From: CF-46 sp963760735
Lineage (GTDB): Bacteria > Chloroflexota > Limnocylindria > Limnocylindrales > CSP1-4
Length of the DNA stretch: 64,000 bases
NCBI GenBank assembly: GCA_963760735.1
Contig: CAVXEB010000004.1
Coordinates: 496,001 to 560,000, forward strand
Direction of reading: 5' to 3'
Numbering within the stretch: the first letter of the stretch is position 1; each line of letters begins with the position of its first letter. Shown here piece by piece: positions 55,973-63,542 of the stretch. The notes beneath the pieces were generated by a model, which worked only from the letters and a program-made list of their open reading frames with translations, did not search any database and was not told where the DNA came from. A program made the translations under genes and the position numbers.

Positions 55973-56539
55973 ATGGACTTCGGATTCACGCTCAAGCCTG
56001 ACCAGGGCATCGAACGGGGACGAGGAGGCACAGGTGGAGGACTGGCCCGGCTCAAGGTCGCGACCGTCGCCGAGGCGACGCGGTCCGCTCCAGAGGGCAG
56101 CGACGTCCTGGCGCGGGCCCGCATCAGCAGGGAGCGGGACCAAGCGGCGCTCCGGTTCGCGAAGGATCGCGACCTCGGTCGGCTGGAGGCGACGATGGCG
56201 CGCCTCGACGCCGAGGCAGAGGCGGCGGTGGTCCGCCCGTCACGGGTCCCGACCGCAGCCGAGGCGCGCGCGTACCTCGAGTCGCTGCCGGAGCCGTGGG
56301 CAAAGACATCGGACGCCGGGCGGCACGCGATCGCAGAGGCCGTGTTCGAGCGGATCGACGTCCTGGGGGTGACCGACTACACGCTCACGCTGACCGCTCG
56401 CGCGACGGCCCACGGATGGGATGTGGCCTTCGGGGCCGGCGTCGTACGCGCGACAGAAGGTCGATCTGGTCGGGGCGAGACGGACCAGACCCCGCGGAAC
56501 CTACCTCATCAAGCCGGGCCGACCACCCGCTCCTCGTAA
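55973..56539 (+). pseudogene. Serine recombinase, C-terminal remnant
   Basis: The readable part is the coiled and C-terminal section of a large serine recombinase: ISRERDQAALRFAKDRDLGR, LEATMARLDAEAEA, then LPEPWAKTSDAGRHAIAEAV and FERIDVLGV. The catalytic resolvase domain and zinc-ribbon region are absent. The similar phrase LFERIDVDS closes the recombinase remnant at 63.9 kb. The frame's last ~25 residues pass through a tRNA-like repeat and are probably not native. Confidence 0.65.
56467..56480. repeat. tRNA-end-like direct repeat, copy 2 (short)
   Basis: TGGTCGGGGCGAGA, 14 bases identical to the repeat at 59691, at the end of the recombinase remnant. This fits an attachment half-site next to its integrase gene. 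Confidence 0.4.
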
Positions 56540-56645
56540 CGGCGCTCCTGCTCGCAACCCTTCACCTCCGTGACGAGATTGAAGGCGTATGGCGATGATG
56601 CTGGCGTATTCCTTCATTGTCGATGCGCACATGAAGGGTGGCCGG

Positions 56646-58193
56646 TCAGGACGTCACCGGATGGTCGCCGCGTGCCGCGGGCTCGAGCCGCAGCATCGAC
56701 CACGAGACCGGGGGCAGCGTCACCGGGTGCAGGCCGTCGATCGCGGCGGCCGGCGACACGCGCCGAGGCTCGACGCGGGTTGGGGCGTCGGTCGTGTTCC
56801 GCGCGTGCGGATCGTCGTCAGCCAGGACGACGTGCTCGACGATCTGCATGGGGCCGAGGCCATCCAGGGCGAGTTCGAGCGTGACCGGCTCCGCGGCATC
56901 GCGGTTCACGAGGAACACCGACACGGCATCCGAGGCCGCGTCGTACGTCGCGACGCCGTCCACGGCGGGGACGGGTCCGTGCTCAGCGGTGTCGACCATC
57001 GGCACCTCGAGCACCAGCGGCACCACGGTCCCCCTGGCGTGGCGGGCGGTCAGCGAGAACGGGAAGAACGTGGTCTGGCGCCATGCCGGCCCGCCCGCCT
57101 CCGCGTGGATCGGCGAGATCACGTTGACGAGCTGGGCGAGGCAGGCGCACGTCACCCGGTCCGCGTGGCGGAGCAGCGAGATCAGCAGGGCGCCCACGAC
57201 GACGGCGTCGGCGACCGAGTAGTCGTCCTCGGCCAGGCTTGGCGCCACCGGCCAGTCGCCCGGGAGTGGCTGCGCCTGGAAGCGGCGCAGGTACCAGACG
57301 TTCCATTCGTCCACCGAGACCTGGATCCGCTTGGCGCTGCCCAGCGCGTCACCGACGCTATCGGCCGCCTCGACCACCGCGTCGATGAACCGGTCCAGCA
57401 CGACGCCGGAGGCCAGGAAGCTGGCGAGATCACCGGCCTCGCCCTCCTCGAAGTACGCGTGCAGGGACACGTAGTCGACGAGGTCGTAGGCGTGCTGAAG
57501 GACCGTCCGCTCCCACTCGATGAAGGTGGGCATCCAGCCGCCCGAGCTGCCGCAGGCGACCAGCTCGAGTCCGGGGTCAACCATGCGCATCGCTCGCGCG
57601 GTCTCGGCGGCGAGGCGCCCGTACTCGCCCGCGGTCTTGTGCCCGAGCTGCCACGGCCCATCCATCTCGTTGCCCAGGCACCACATCCGAATGTCGTACG
57701 GCGCGGCGCTCCCGTTGACGGGGCGCTCGTCCGACCGCGTCGTGCCGCCGGGTACGTTCGTGTACTCGAGGAGCGCGACCGCCTCGTCCACGCCGTGCGT
57801 CCCGAGGTTGACCGCCAGCATCGGCTCCACGCCTGCCCGCGCGGCCCAGCGCACGAACTCGTCGAGGCCGAACTCGTTGGTCTCCGTCGAGTGCCAGGCG
57901 AGGTTCAGCCGGCGCGGTCGCGCCGCGGGAGGTCCCACCCCATCCTCCCAGCGATAGCCGGATACGAAGTTGCCGCCTGGATAGCGCACGATGGTGACGC
58001 CCAGCTCGCGGACGAGGTCAAGGACGTCCTCGCGGAACCCTGCGGCGTCGGCGCGTGGGTGGCCGGGCTCATAGATGCCGGTGTAGACGGACCGGCCCAT
58101 GTGCTCGACAAAGGAGCCGAAGAGGCGGCGATGCACCTCGCCGATGGGTTCGCCGATCCGGATCGTCGCTCTGGCCTTCACCAATCGATCCAC
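56646..58193 (-). CDS. Alpha-L-arabinofuranosidase, GH51
   Basis: A 515-residue GH51 retaining glycosidase that releases arabinose from arabinan or arabinoxylan. The N-terminal region has RLFGSFVEHMGRSVYTGIYE and VTIVRYPGGNFVSGYRWEDG. The acid/base glutamate is in WCLGNEMDGPWQLGH and the nucleophile in QVSVDEWNVWYL. A C-terminal beta-sandwich ends the protein. No signal peptide, so it probably acts on imported oligosaccharides. GTG at 58193 lies one base after the stop of the truncated CocE gene, which suggests a shared transcript. Confidence 0.93.
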   Translation of the reverse strand: MDRLVKARATIRIGEPIGEVHRRLFGSFVEHMGRSVYTGIYEPGHPRADAAGFREDVLDLVRELGVTIVRYPGGNFVSGYRWEDGVGPPAARPRRLNLAWHSTETNEFGLDEFVRWAARAGVEPMLAVNLGTHGVDEAVALLEYTNVPGGTTRSDERPVNGSAAPYDIRMWCLGNEMDGPWQLGHKTAGEYGRLAAETARAMRMVDPGLELVACGSSGGWMPTFIEWERTVLQHAYDLVDYVSLHAYFEEGEAGDLASFLASGVVLDRFIDAVVEAADSVGDALGSAKRIQVSVDEWNVWYLRRFQAQPLPGDWPVAPSLAEDDYSVADAVVVGALLISLLRHADRVTCACLAQLVNVISPIHAEAGGPAWRQTTFFPFSLTARHARGTVVPLVLEVPMVDTAEHGPVPAVDGVATYDAASDAVSVFLVNRDAAEPVTLELALDGLGPMQIVEHVVLADDDPHARNTTDAPTRVEPRRVSPAAAIDGLHPVTLPPVSWSMLRLEPAARGDHPVTS

Positions 58194-58194
58194 A

Positions 58195-58674
58195 TCAGGC
58201 GCCTCCCGGCGATGCGGCCTTGATGGCGGGGTGCGTGTCGATGATCCCGGCCAACGCGAAGAACCCGACGTATGAGATGCCGTAGATGCCGACCCGTCCG
58301 TTGTGGTTCGGCACGTGCGCGAGCAGCCAGTCGATCGTGTCGCGCGTGTCGGTGCTCTCGTCGACGTCATCCGGGCCCCTGGCCGGCAAGTGTGGCCGCA
58401 CGTGCGTGAACTTGCCCTCCGACATCAGCCGTCCGCGTACGTCCTGCCGCACGAAGATGTAGCGCGCCTCGAGGAGTGCCCCGGTCTGACGCCCGATCGG
58501 CACGTCCTCGTCCGGTCCGTACGGCCCAAGCCCGAACGGCGTCCGCATGAGCAGGATCGGGTACGGGCGGGCGTCGTCCTTCGGCACCAGGACGGACGTG
58601 AAGAGCCGAACGCCGTCTCGCATCGGGATCCGGTGCTCGTACTTCGTGTAGTGTCCGCGGACATCGAACGTCAT
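58195..58674 (-). pseudogene. CocE/NonD-family hydrolase, 3' truncated
   Basis: The 159 residues match only the start of X-Pro dipeptidyl-peptidase/cocaine-esterase-like hydrolases, which are usually about 550-600 residues. Visible are VRLFTSVLVPKDDARPYPIL, FVRQDVRGRLMSEGKF and the nucleophile elbow YGISYVGFFA. The protein stops soon after (AIKAASPGGA), losing the Asp and His of the triad and the C-terminal jelly roll. ATG at 58674 has GGGGAG upstream. Directly followed by the GH51 gene, so a deletion probably joined them. Confidence 0.82.
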
Positions 58675-58798
58675 CGGTTCTCCCCAACTGATGGCGGGCC
58701 TCGCGGCGCGCCGCAAGGATAGGCGCCGCGGGGGGGTAGCTGTCGCGCAGAACGGGGATGCTCACGACAGACGCGAGCACGGCGAGGAGACAACGAGC

Positions 58799-59584
58799 GT
58801 GCGCATGCCGAAGCCGCTGACTGGATCAGTTCTCTCGCGGCTGGCCGCGGAGGCGCTGGCGACCTACCTCGGCCAGGCGGAGGCGTTCGAGCTCGCGATG
58901 CACCCGGGGTGTTGCCTGGTGCTCTCCGGCGAACCCGTCGCCGACTTGAACTACCTCGTGGCAGGCCGAGGCGCCGCGGATGGTGATCACTTTGCCGCAG
59001 CCTGCATGAGCGGCATCTCGCGCGGCCTCCCGTTCCTTGCCATCGTCTTTCCGGAGGCCGGTGACAGTGTCGAGCGGACCGCGGGCGACCTCGGGCTCGT
59101 CCACGTCGTGGATTTTCCGTTCATGGTGCGCGACGGCGTCGCGATCGAGCCCGAGGGAAACGACTCCGTCATCGTGCGGCGCGCGGACGGGCCTGGCGAT
59201 GCGGAAGCCAACGTGACCGTGCTGAGTTCGGCATTTGCGATCCCTGAGGATCCCGTCCGGCGCGTGCTGCCGGCGTCACTGGCTGACAGCCCGAACGTCG
59301 ACATCTTCCTTGCCTCGATCGACGACGAAGTGGTCGGAACCGTCACCCTCATTCATCAGGGCGACACATCCGCTATCTGGTCGATGGCAACCGACGCTGG
59401 TCGTCAGCGTTCCGGGATCGGCCGGCGGCTGTTGTCGACGGCGATGGCTGAGGCTCGGACCCGGGGGACAGACCGCTTCTACCTGGGTGCGACGCCGGCT
59501 GGCTATCGGCTGTACGAGAGCCTTGGCTTCACGACCCGTACCACAGCGAGGGTCTGGGCATCGGGCGAGACGCACCAGGCCTGA
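58799..59584 (+). CDS. GNAT-family N-acetyltransferase
   Basis: A 261-residue protein. The C-terminal ~120 residues are a GNAT domain, with the acetyl-CoA loop ATDAGRQRSGIGRRLLSTAM and the family's final GYRLYESLGFTTRTTARVW. The N-terminal half is a degenerate partner domain. GTG at 58799 has GAGGAG nine bases upstream; ATG at 58805 is an alternative. The substrate is unknown. Confidence 0.85.
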   Translation: MRMPKPLTGSVLSRLAAEALATYLGQAEAFELAMHPGCCLVLSGEPVADLNYLVAGRGAADGDHFAAACMSGISRGLPFLAIVFPEAGDSVERTAGDLGLVHVVDFPFMVRDGVAIEPEGNDSVIVRRADGPGDAEANVTVLSSAFAIPEDPVRRVLPASLADSPNVDIFLASIDDEVVGTVTLIHQGDTSAIWSMATDAGRQRSGIGRRLLSTAMAEARTRGTDRFYLGATPAGYRLYESLGFTTRTTARVWASGETHQA

Positions 59585-59687
59585 CCTGGGTGTTCGGGAG
59601 AACAGGCCCTGCGCACAGGGGGCGACCGAGGAGCGCGAAACGGAAGTTTCCGGTGACCTCCCGGAGCACCGCTCGACGATCATGTAG

Positions 59688-59706
59688 GTTTGGTCGGGGC
59701 GAGAGG
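59688..59706. repeat. tRNA-end-like direct repeat, copy 3
   Basis: GTTTGGTCGGGGCGAGAGG. Its reverse complement ends CCTCTCGCCCCGACCA, identical in form to the 3' end of a proline tRNA. It lies just before a stretch of gene fragments, as expected for an element boundary. Confidence 0.55.
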
Positions 59707-59708
59707 AG

Positions 59709-60170
59709 TCAGGGCGACGATTTCGATGGCGCCTTAGCGGTGCGTGCCGACTTCCTTGCGTCACCCCTAGGGAGCCCGCGCTTGGCCAGGGCGGCGGCGA
59801 AGCCCTCGATGTCCTCGACTGTCAGATAGAGGGCCGGGACTCGGACGCCCAGCTGAGAGACTGGTTCCCTGAAGTCGATCCGAACGCCTCCCCGATTCGT
59901 GCCGCCGAATGAGGTCGTGGTCGCGGACGCTAAAGCGGACGCCGATCGCGGTGATCCATCGCCAGGGGCCCATCGATGCGCCAAGAGGCGAGGTTGCTCG
60001 TCGGTGTTGCGGACCATCCGGCTCCCGATAACACTCGACGATGCGGTCGCGGCAGTCGTCGGGCTCCTCGGCTCCGGAGAGAGGCCCGTCCGCTGAATCG
60101 CGGACGGTCCAGCTCGAACTGCCCAGTAACCTGTCGGCCCATTCGTTCGGCACCTAACGGCTAACGCGCT
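59709..60170 (-). pseudogene. Degraded coding region, unknown
   Basis: Minus-strand pieces look protein-like but change frame: WRWITAIGVRFSVRDHDLI, then VRIDFREPVSQLGVRVPALY and LTVEDIEGFAAALAKRGL at the 3' end. No single frame carries the whole. I cannot assign a family. It is probably a decayed gene within the accessory region. Confidence 0.4.
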
Positions 60171-60184
60171 CGGCGCGCACACCC

Positions 60185-60260
60185 TGCATGACCGCGCTGC
60201 GAGCGGTGGGACGAGGCGACCGCCGATGTAGCCGCTGGTGCCGACGACGAGGATCCGCAT
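60185..60260 (-). pseudogene. N-terminal fragment of an NAD-dependent epimerase/dehydratase
   Basis: The ATG at 60260 begins MRILVVGTSGYIGGRLVPPL, the Rossmann start of an extended short-chain dehydrogenase (G-x-x-G-x-x-G). After about 25 residues the similarity ends. The rest of the ~300-residue enzyme is missing. Confidence 0.55.
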
Positions 60261-60278
60261 GACGTCCCTTGTCGAGAC

Positions 60279-61148
60279 CTACGCCAGGAACCGGTCGATC
60301 ACGGCCGCGGTCTCATCCGGCTGCTCCAGCTGGGGGAGATCCCCGGCGTGCTCGATCGTGATCCGTTCGAGGGTGCCGTTCGCAGCGACGAGCGCTTCCG
60401 CGGCCGCGGGGTCGGTGAAGCGCGGATGATCCCCGAAGACGAGAAGCGTCCGGTTCGAGAGGCGCCGGTAGGCGCCCTCCGCTCGAGGATCGTTGAGTAG
60501 CCCGGCGACGAACGCCAGCGGAGCCCGGTAGGCACCTGGCTGCTGGCAGCTTCGCCAGCAGTACCGCTCGTACTCCGTTGGGACTTGCTCCGGATCCGCG
60601 AAGGTCTGCCGAAGGAACCAGCGGATCACCTGGCGCCGAGCGAGGACCGCGAAGAGCAGCCGCCCGATCCCCGTCAGGCGAAGGAACCGGTGGATGTTCC
60701 GGGAGGTTCGCCCAGCGCTGCCCTTGAAGCGGCCGAATCCGGTCGGACTGATCAGGACGATGCCGCCGAACCGCTCCGGATGCTCCGCGGCGGCGACGAC
60801 GACATACTGCCCCGGCAACGAGAGCGCGACGACCTCGATCGAGGCCTCGCCCGGCTGCAGGGCGGCAAGCCGGATGCGCTCGAGCTGCTCGCCGAAGAGA
60901 GCCCAGCCGTACGGCGCGTCGGGCCGATCCGATGTGCCGAATCCGAGCCAGTCGACGAGCACGACCCGCCGGTGTTCGGCCAGCCGCGACGCCAGCGGCG
61001 CGAGCTCGATGCCCGAACCGGCCGCGTTGAAACTATGCAGGAGCAAGACCGTCCGACCCTCGCCCAGCTGGTAGGCGCTGACCCGGCCGGCAGCGGTCTG
61101 GACGTCAAACGGGACACCCGCGACGGGAGCGGGCAGGGACTGCGTCAT
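60279..61148 (-). CDS. Alpha/beta-fold hydrolase
   Basis: A 289-residue alpha/beta hydrolase. The oxyanion region is VLLLHSFNAAGSG, the nucleophile elbow is EVVALSLPGQYV (A-x-S-x-P-G variant), the acid lies in LLVFGDHPRFTD and the histidine in IEHAGDLPQLEQPDET. ATG at 61148 overlaps the TGA of the cobalamin-binding regulator (ATGA), so it is the last gene of the heliorhodopsin operon. It could cleave an ester or a retinoid/carotenoid-related lipid, but the substrate is not shown by sequence. Confidence 0.86.
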   Translation of the reverse strand: MTQSLPAPVAGVPFDVQTAAGRVSAYQLGEGRTVLLLHSFNAAGSGIELAPLASRLAEHRRVVLVDWLGFGTSDRPDAPYGWALFGEQLERIRLAALQPGEASIEVVALSLPGQYVVVAAAEHPERFGGIVLISPTGFGRFKGSAGRTSRNIHRFLRLTGIGRLLFAVLARRQVIRWFLRQTFADPEQVPTEYERYCWRSCQQPGAYRAPLAFVAGLLNDPRAEGAYRRLSNRTLLVFGDHPRFTDPAAAEALVAANGTLERITIEHAGDLPQLEQPDETAAVIDRFLA

Positions 61149-61993
61149 GCCCGTGCCCTGAGCGCTTCGATCAGGTCGCCGAGCCCTCGCGGATCCGCGA
61201 CCCACCCGTCCGCACCGAGATCGAGCGCCACGCGTTCGTCCGGAACCGCGTTTCCGCCGACCAGGCGCGGAACCGACGGTCGTTCCCGACGCGCGGCGGC
61301 CAGGAGGCGTCCGGCTGCCGGACGCCTCTCGATGTCGACGACACTCACGACGACCGCCGCGAGAGATCCCGCATCGCGCATGGCAGCGACAAGGGACGCC
61401 GTCGGCGTGTCGGGGCCCAGGTTGAGGACCTCGTATCCGGTGTCGGTAAGGATGTCGGCGAGCATCGCGACCCCGAGTCCGTGACGCTCACCGGGCGGCA
61501 TCGCCACGATGACGACGCCCTTCTTGCGGCCCGCGTGCACGAACCGGGGGCCCAGCCGTCCGATCAGCGTCGCCGCCACACTGCTCGCGAGATGCTCCTG
61601 GTCGACGGAGACGCGACCCGATTTCCACGACGCCCCGATGGAGTGCAGCGACGGCGCAAGGATGCGGACATGGATCTCGCCTGGCTCGAATCCCGAGGCC
61701 ATGGCAGCCTCGATGACCTGCCAGCTACCCGCGACGTCACCACCGAGCATCCGCGCCTGAAGTCGTTCCTGCCAGATCGATACTCGCGGATGGCTGCCCC
61801 CGCGACGGCGGCGACCACGGTCCGGCGTTGTTGTCGCCTGCTCGAGATCGGCAGGATCGACCAACCACGTGCCGCCGATCTTGCGGGCCGGCAGGATCCC
61901 CAGCCGGACGCGACGGTAGACCGTCATGTAGTGGACGCCGAGGCGATCGGCCGCTTCGTGCAGGCTCAGATGGTGGGACGGGTCCGGCGGCAT
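61145..61993 (-). CDS. HTH/cobalamin-binding regulator (CarH-like)
   Basis: A 282-residue regulator. Residues ~8-52 are an excisionase/MerR-type helix-turn-helix (LSLHEAADRLGVHYMTVYRR, KIGGTWLV). Residues ~75-160 form the four-helix cap of B12 photoreceptors, with SWKSGRVSVDQEHLASSVAA. Residues ~165-282 are a Rossmann B12-binding domain: ligand motif GERHGLGVAMLADIL, then SVVDIE and LVGGNA. CarH-type proteins release DNA when light breaks adenosylcobalamin. The ATG shares a base with the heliorhodopsin stop (TGATG), and its stop overlaps the hydrolase start. Confidence 0.88.
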   Translation of the reverse strand: MPPDPSHHLSLHEAADRLGVHYMTVYRRVRLGILPARKIGGTWLVDPADLEQATTTPDRGRRRRGGSHPRVSIWQERLQARMLGGDVAGSWQVIEAAMASGFEPGEIHVRILAPSLHSIGASWKSGRVSVDQEHLASSVAATLIGRLGPRFVHAGRKKGVVIVAMPPGERHGLGVAMLADILTDTGYEVLNLGPDTPTASLVAAMRDAGSLAAVVVSVVDIERRPAAGRLLAAARRERPSVPRLVGGNAVPDERVALDLGADGWVADPRGLGDLIEALRARA

Positions 61994-62799
61994 CAGCCCG
62001 CCAGGGTTCCTGCGAACACCTGCCAGGCGAGCGCCGACTTCGCGACCAGGCTGAGCATGAAATAGGCCCTCTCGCCGAAGACGTACGCCTTCCAGGGACC
62101 GATCCGCCGGTACTGGAGCCACATGTTAAGCGCGAAGATGTTGAAGAAGACGAAGAGCGAGACGAAGATCGCGTAGACGAAGGCGGGCGGCTCGGCAGTG
62201 CTACCGGGCGACCAAAGGTAGACGCCGACGGCCAGCCACGGCGCGATGCCCACGACGCACCCGAGCCAGAACGGCCACAGTGAGCCTCCCGGTCGCTCGT
62301 ATCGTTCCTGGACCGCTCCGAAGAAGATCATGGCCGCGTTGGCCGCGAAGATGCCGATCAGCGCCGCGACATCGCTGATCCCGGTGAGCATCGCGATGAG
62401 CACGATCATCACCGACGATGAGAGCGAGTACTCGGCCCAGCGAAAGTAGTTGTGCTGCGCAGTCAGGCCGGAGGTGTAGCGCCCGAAGACGCCGGGCAGC
62501 ACCACGAGCCAGTGGAAGACGGCCGACAGCAGCAGGAACAGGGCGACGCCCCACGCCACGGAGACTTCGAACAGGGTGGTCGGCGCGCCGGCCGCAGTGC
62601 CCGGCGGCCCCTCCATGAACGTCGCCGTGACCGGCAGCGCGAAGGCCGTGGCGAGTGCGAGGACGGCGACGGCCTGGGCGGCATGGATGAGGCCGAGTCC
62701 GAGGTTCCAGCGCCGCAGGGAGGCAGCCCGCGAAGCCGGGAGCTCCACCATCGGGGTGGAGATGAGCTGGTTGCTGGCGATCACGATGTTGTCCTTCAC
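61993..62799 (-). CDS. Heliorhodopsin
   Basis: A seven-helix retinal protein of the heliorhodopsin family, inverted in the membrane relative to type-1 rhodopsins. The retinal lysine is K254 in LSLVAKSALAWQVFAGTL and the counterion E123 in RWAEYSLSSSVMIVLIA. H39 and H96 match the His pair of reference protein 48C12 (H23, H80, E107, K241 from memory). GTG at 62799 gives 268 residues. ATG at 62751 would give 252 and restore that numbering exactly, so it may be the true start; neither has a Shine-Dalgarno. First gene of a coupled three-gene operon. Confidence 0.95.
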   Translation of the reverse strand: MKDNIVIASNQLISTPMVELPASRAASLRRWNLGLGLIHAAQAVAVLALATAFALPVTATFMEGPPGTAAGAPTTLFEVSVAWGVALFLLLSAVFHWLVVLPGVFGRYTSGLTAQHNYFRWAEYSLSSSVMIVLIAMLTGISDVAALIGIFAANAAMIFFGAVQERYERPGGSLWPFWLGCVVGIAPWLAVGVYLWSPGSTAEPPAFVYAIFVSLFVFFNIFALNMWLQYRRIGPWKAYVFGERAYFMLSLVAKSALAWQVFAGTLAG

Positions 62800-62805
62800 G
62801 GGACG

Positions 62806-62840
62806 AGGGTGGGGCCTGGAGGAGAGACAGGCCCCACCCT
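62806..62840. promoter_or_regulatory. 13-bp perfect hairpin before heliorhodopsin
   Basis: AGGGTGGGGCCTG (62806-62818), nine-base loop, CAGGCCCCACCCT (62828-62840). On the minus strand it starts 24 bases after the fasciclin stop and ends six bases before the heliorhodopsin GTG. It has no T-tract, so it could be a fasciclin terminator, an mRNA-stabilising stem or a translation-control element. Confidence 0.7.
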
Positions 62841-62864
62841 CGGGTGGAATGGGTCGCGGGAGGG

Positions 62865-63446
62865 TCAGTTCGAGGGCGGCAGGATGACCTTGTCGATGAC
62901 GTGGATGACGCCATTCGACGCCATCAAATCGGGCGTCACGACCTTGGCGCTGTCGTTCAGATAGACGGTTCCGTCCTTGACGGAGATGGCGACGGGCGAT
63001 CCTTCGACCGACGTGGCTGACGTGAGTCCGACGACCTTGTCAGCGGTGACTGAACCCGAAACGACGTGGTACAGCAGGACCTTCTTGAGCGCGGCTGGAT
63101 CCTTGAGGAGGCCGTCGAGCGTGCCGGCCGGCAGTGCGGCAAAGGCCGCATCGGTCGGTGCGAACACGGTGAAGGGACCCTTGCCCTGGAGCGTCTCCAC
63201 GAGGCCGGCAGCCTGGACCGCCGTCAGCAGGGTCTTGAACGAGCCAGCCTCGGTGGCGGTCTCGACGATGTCCTTGGCCATGGCAGCAGCCGAAGCCGAA
63301 GGCGCGATGCTCGGCGATGTGGCAGCGGTGGATGCCGGGGTCGCCGTGGGAGCGGTGGTGGGCGCCGCGCTCGGTGAGGCCGCGCTGGAGCAGGCCGCGA
63401 TCGCGATGGCGAGCGCTGGCACGAGGAGGGCGATGGATTGTTTCAT
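62865..63446 (-). CDS. Fasciclin-domain lipoprotein
   Basis: A 193-residue exported protein. The signal peptide ends in a lipobox (LAIAIAACSS). A Ser/Thr/Ala/Pro linker of ~35 residues follows, then one fasciclin (FAS1) domain: KGPFTVFAPTDAAFAALPAG, VLLYHVVSGSVTA and the closing SNGVIHVIDKVILPP. Such proteins mediate adhesion or surface interactions. ATG at 63446 has GGGAAG upstream. It lies directly upstream of the heliorhodopsin gene on the same strand. Confidence 0.92.
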   Translation of the reverse strand: MKQSIALLVPALAIAIAACSSAASPSAAPTTAPTATPASTAATSPSIAPSASAAAMAKDIVETATEAGSFKTLLTAVQAAGLVETLQGKGPFTVFAPTDAAFAALPAGTLDGLLKDPAALKKVLLYHVVSGSVTADKVVGLTSATSVEGSPVAISVKDGTVYLNDSAKVVTPDLMASNGVIHVIDKVILPPSN

Positions 63447-63542
63447 GACTAATGACTTCCCTTCAGGCTTCGGACTGGATGTTGTCGGGTCGGGTTGACT
63501 CGACATGCCGAATTATTTAGCACTAAATCCAGATTGTCAAGC

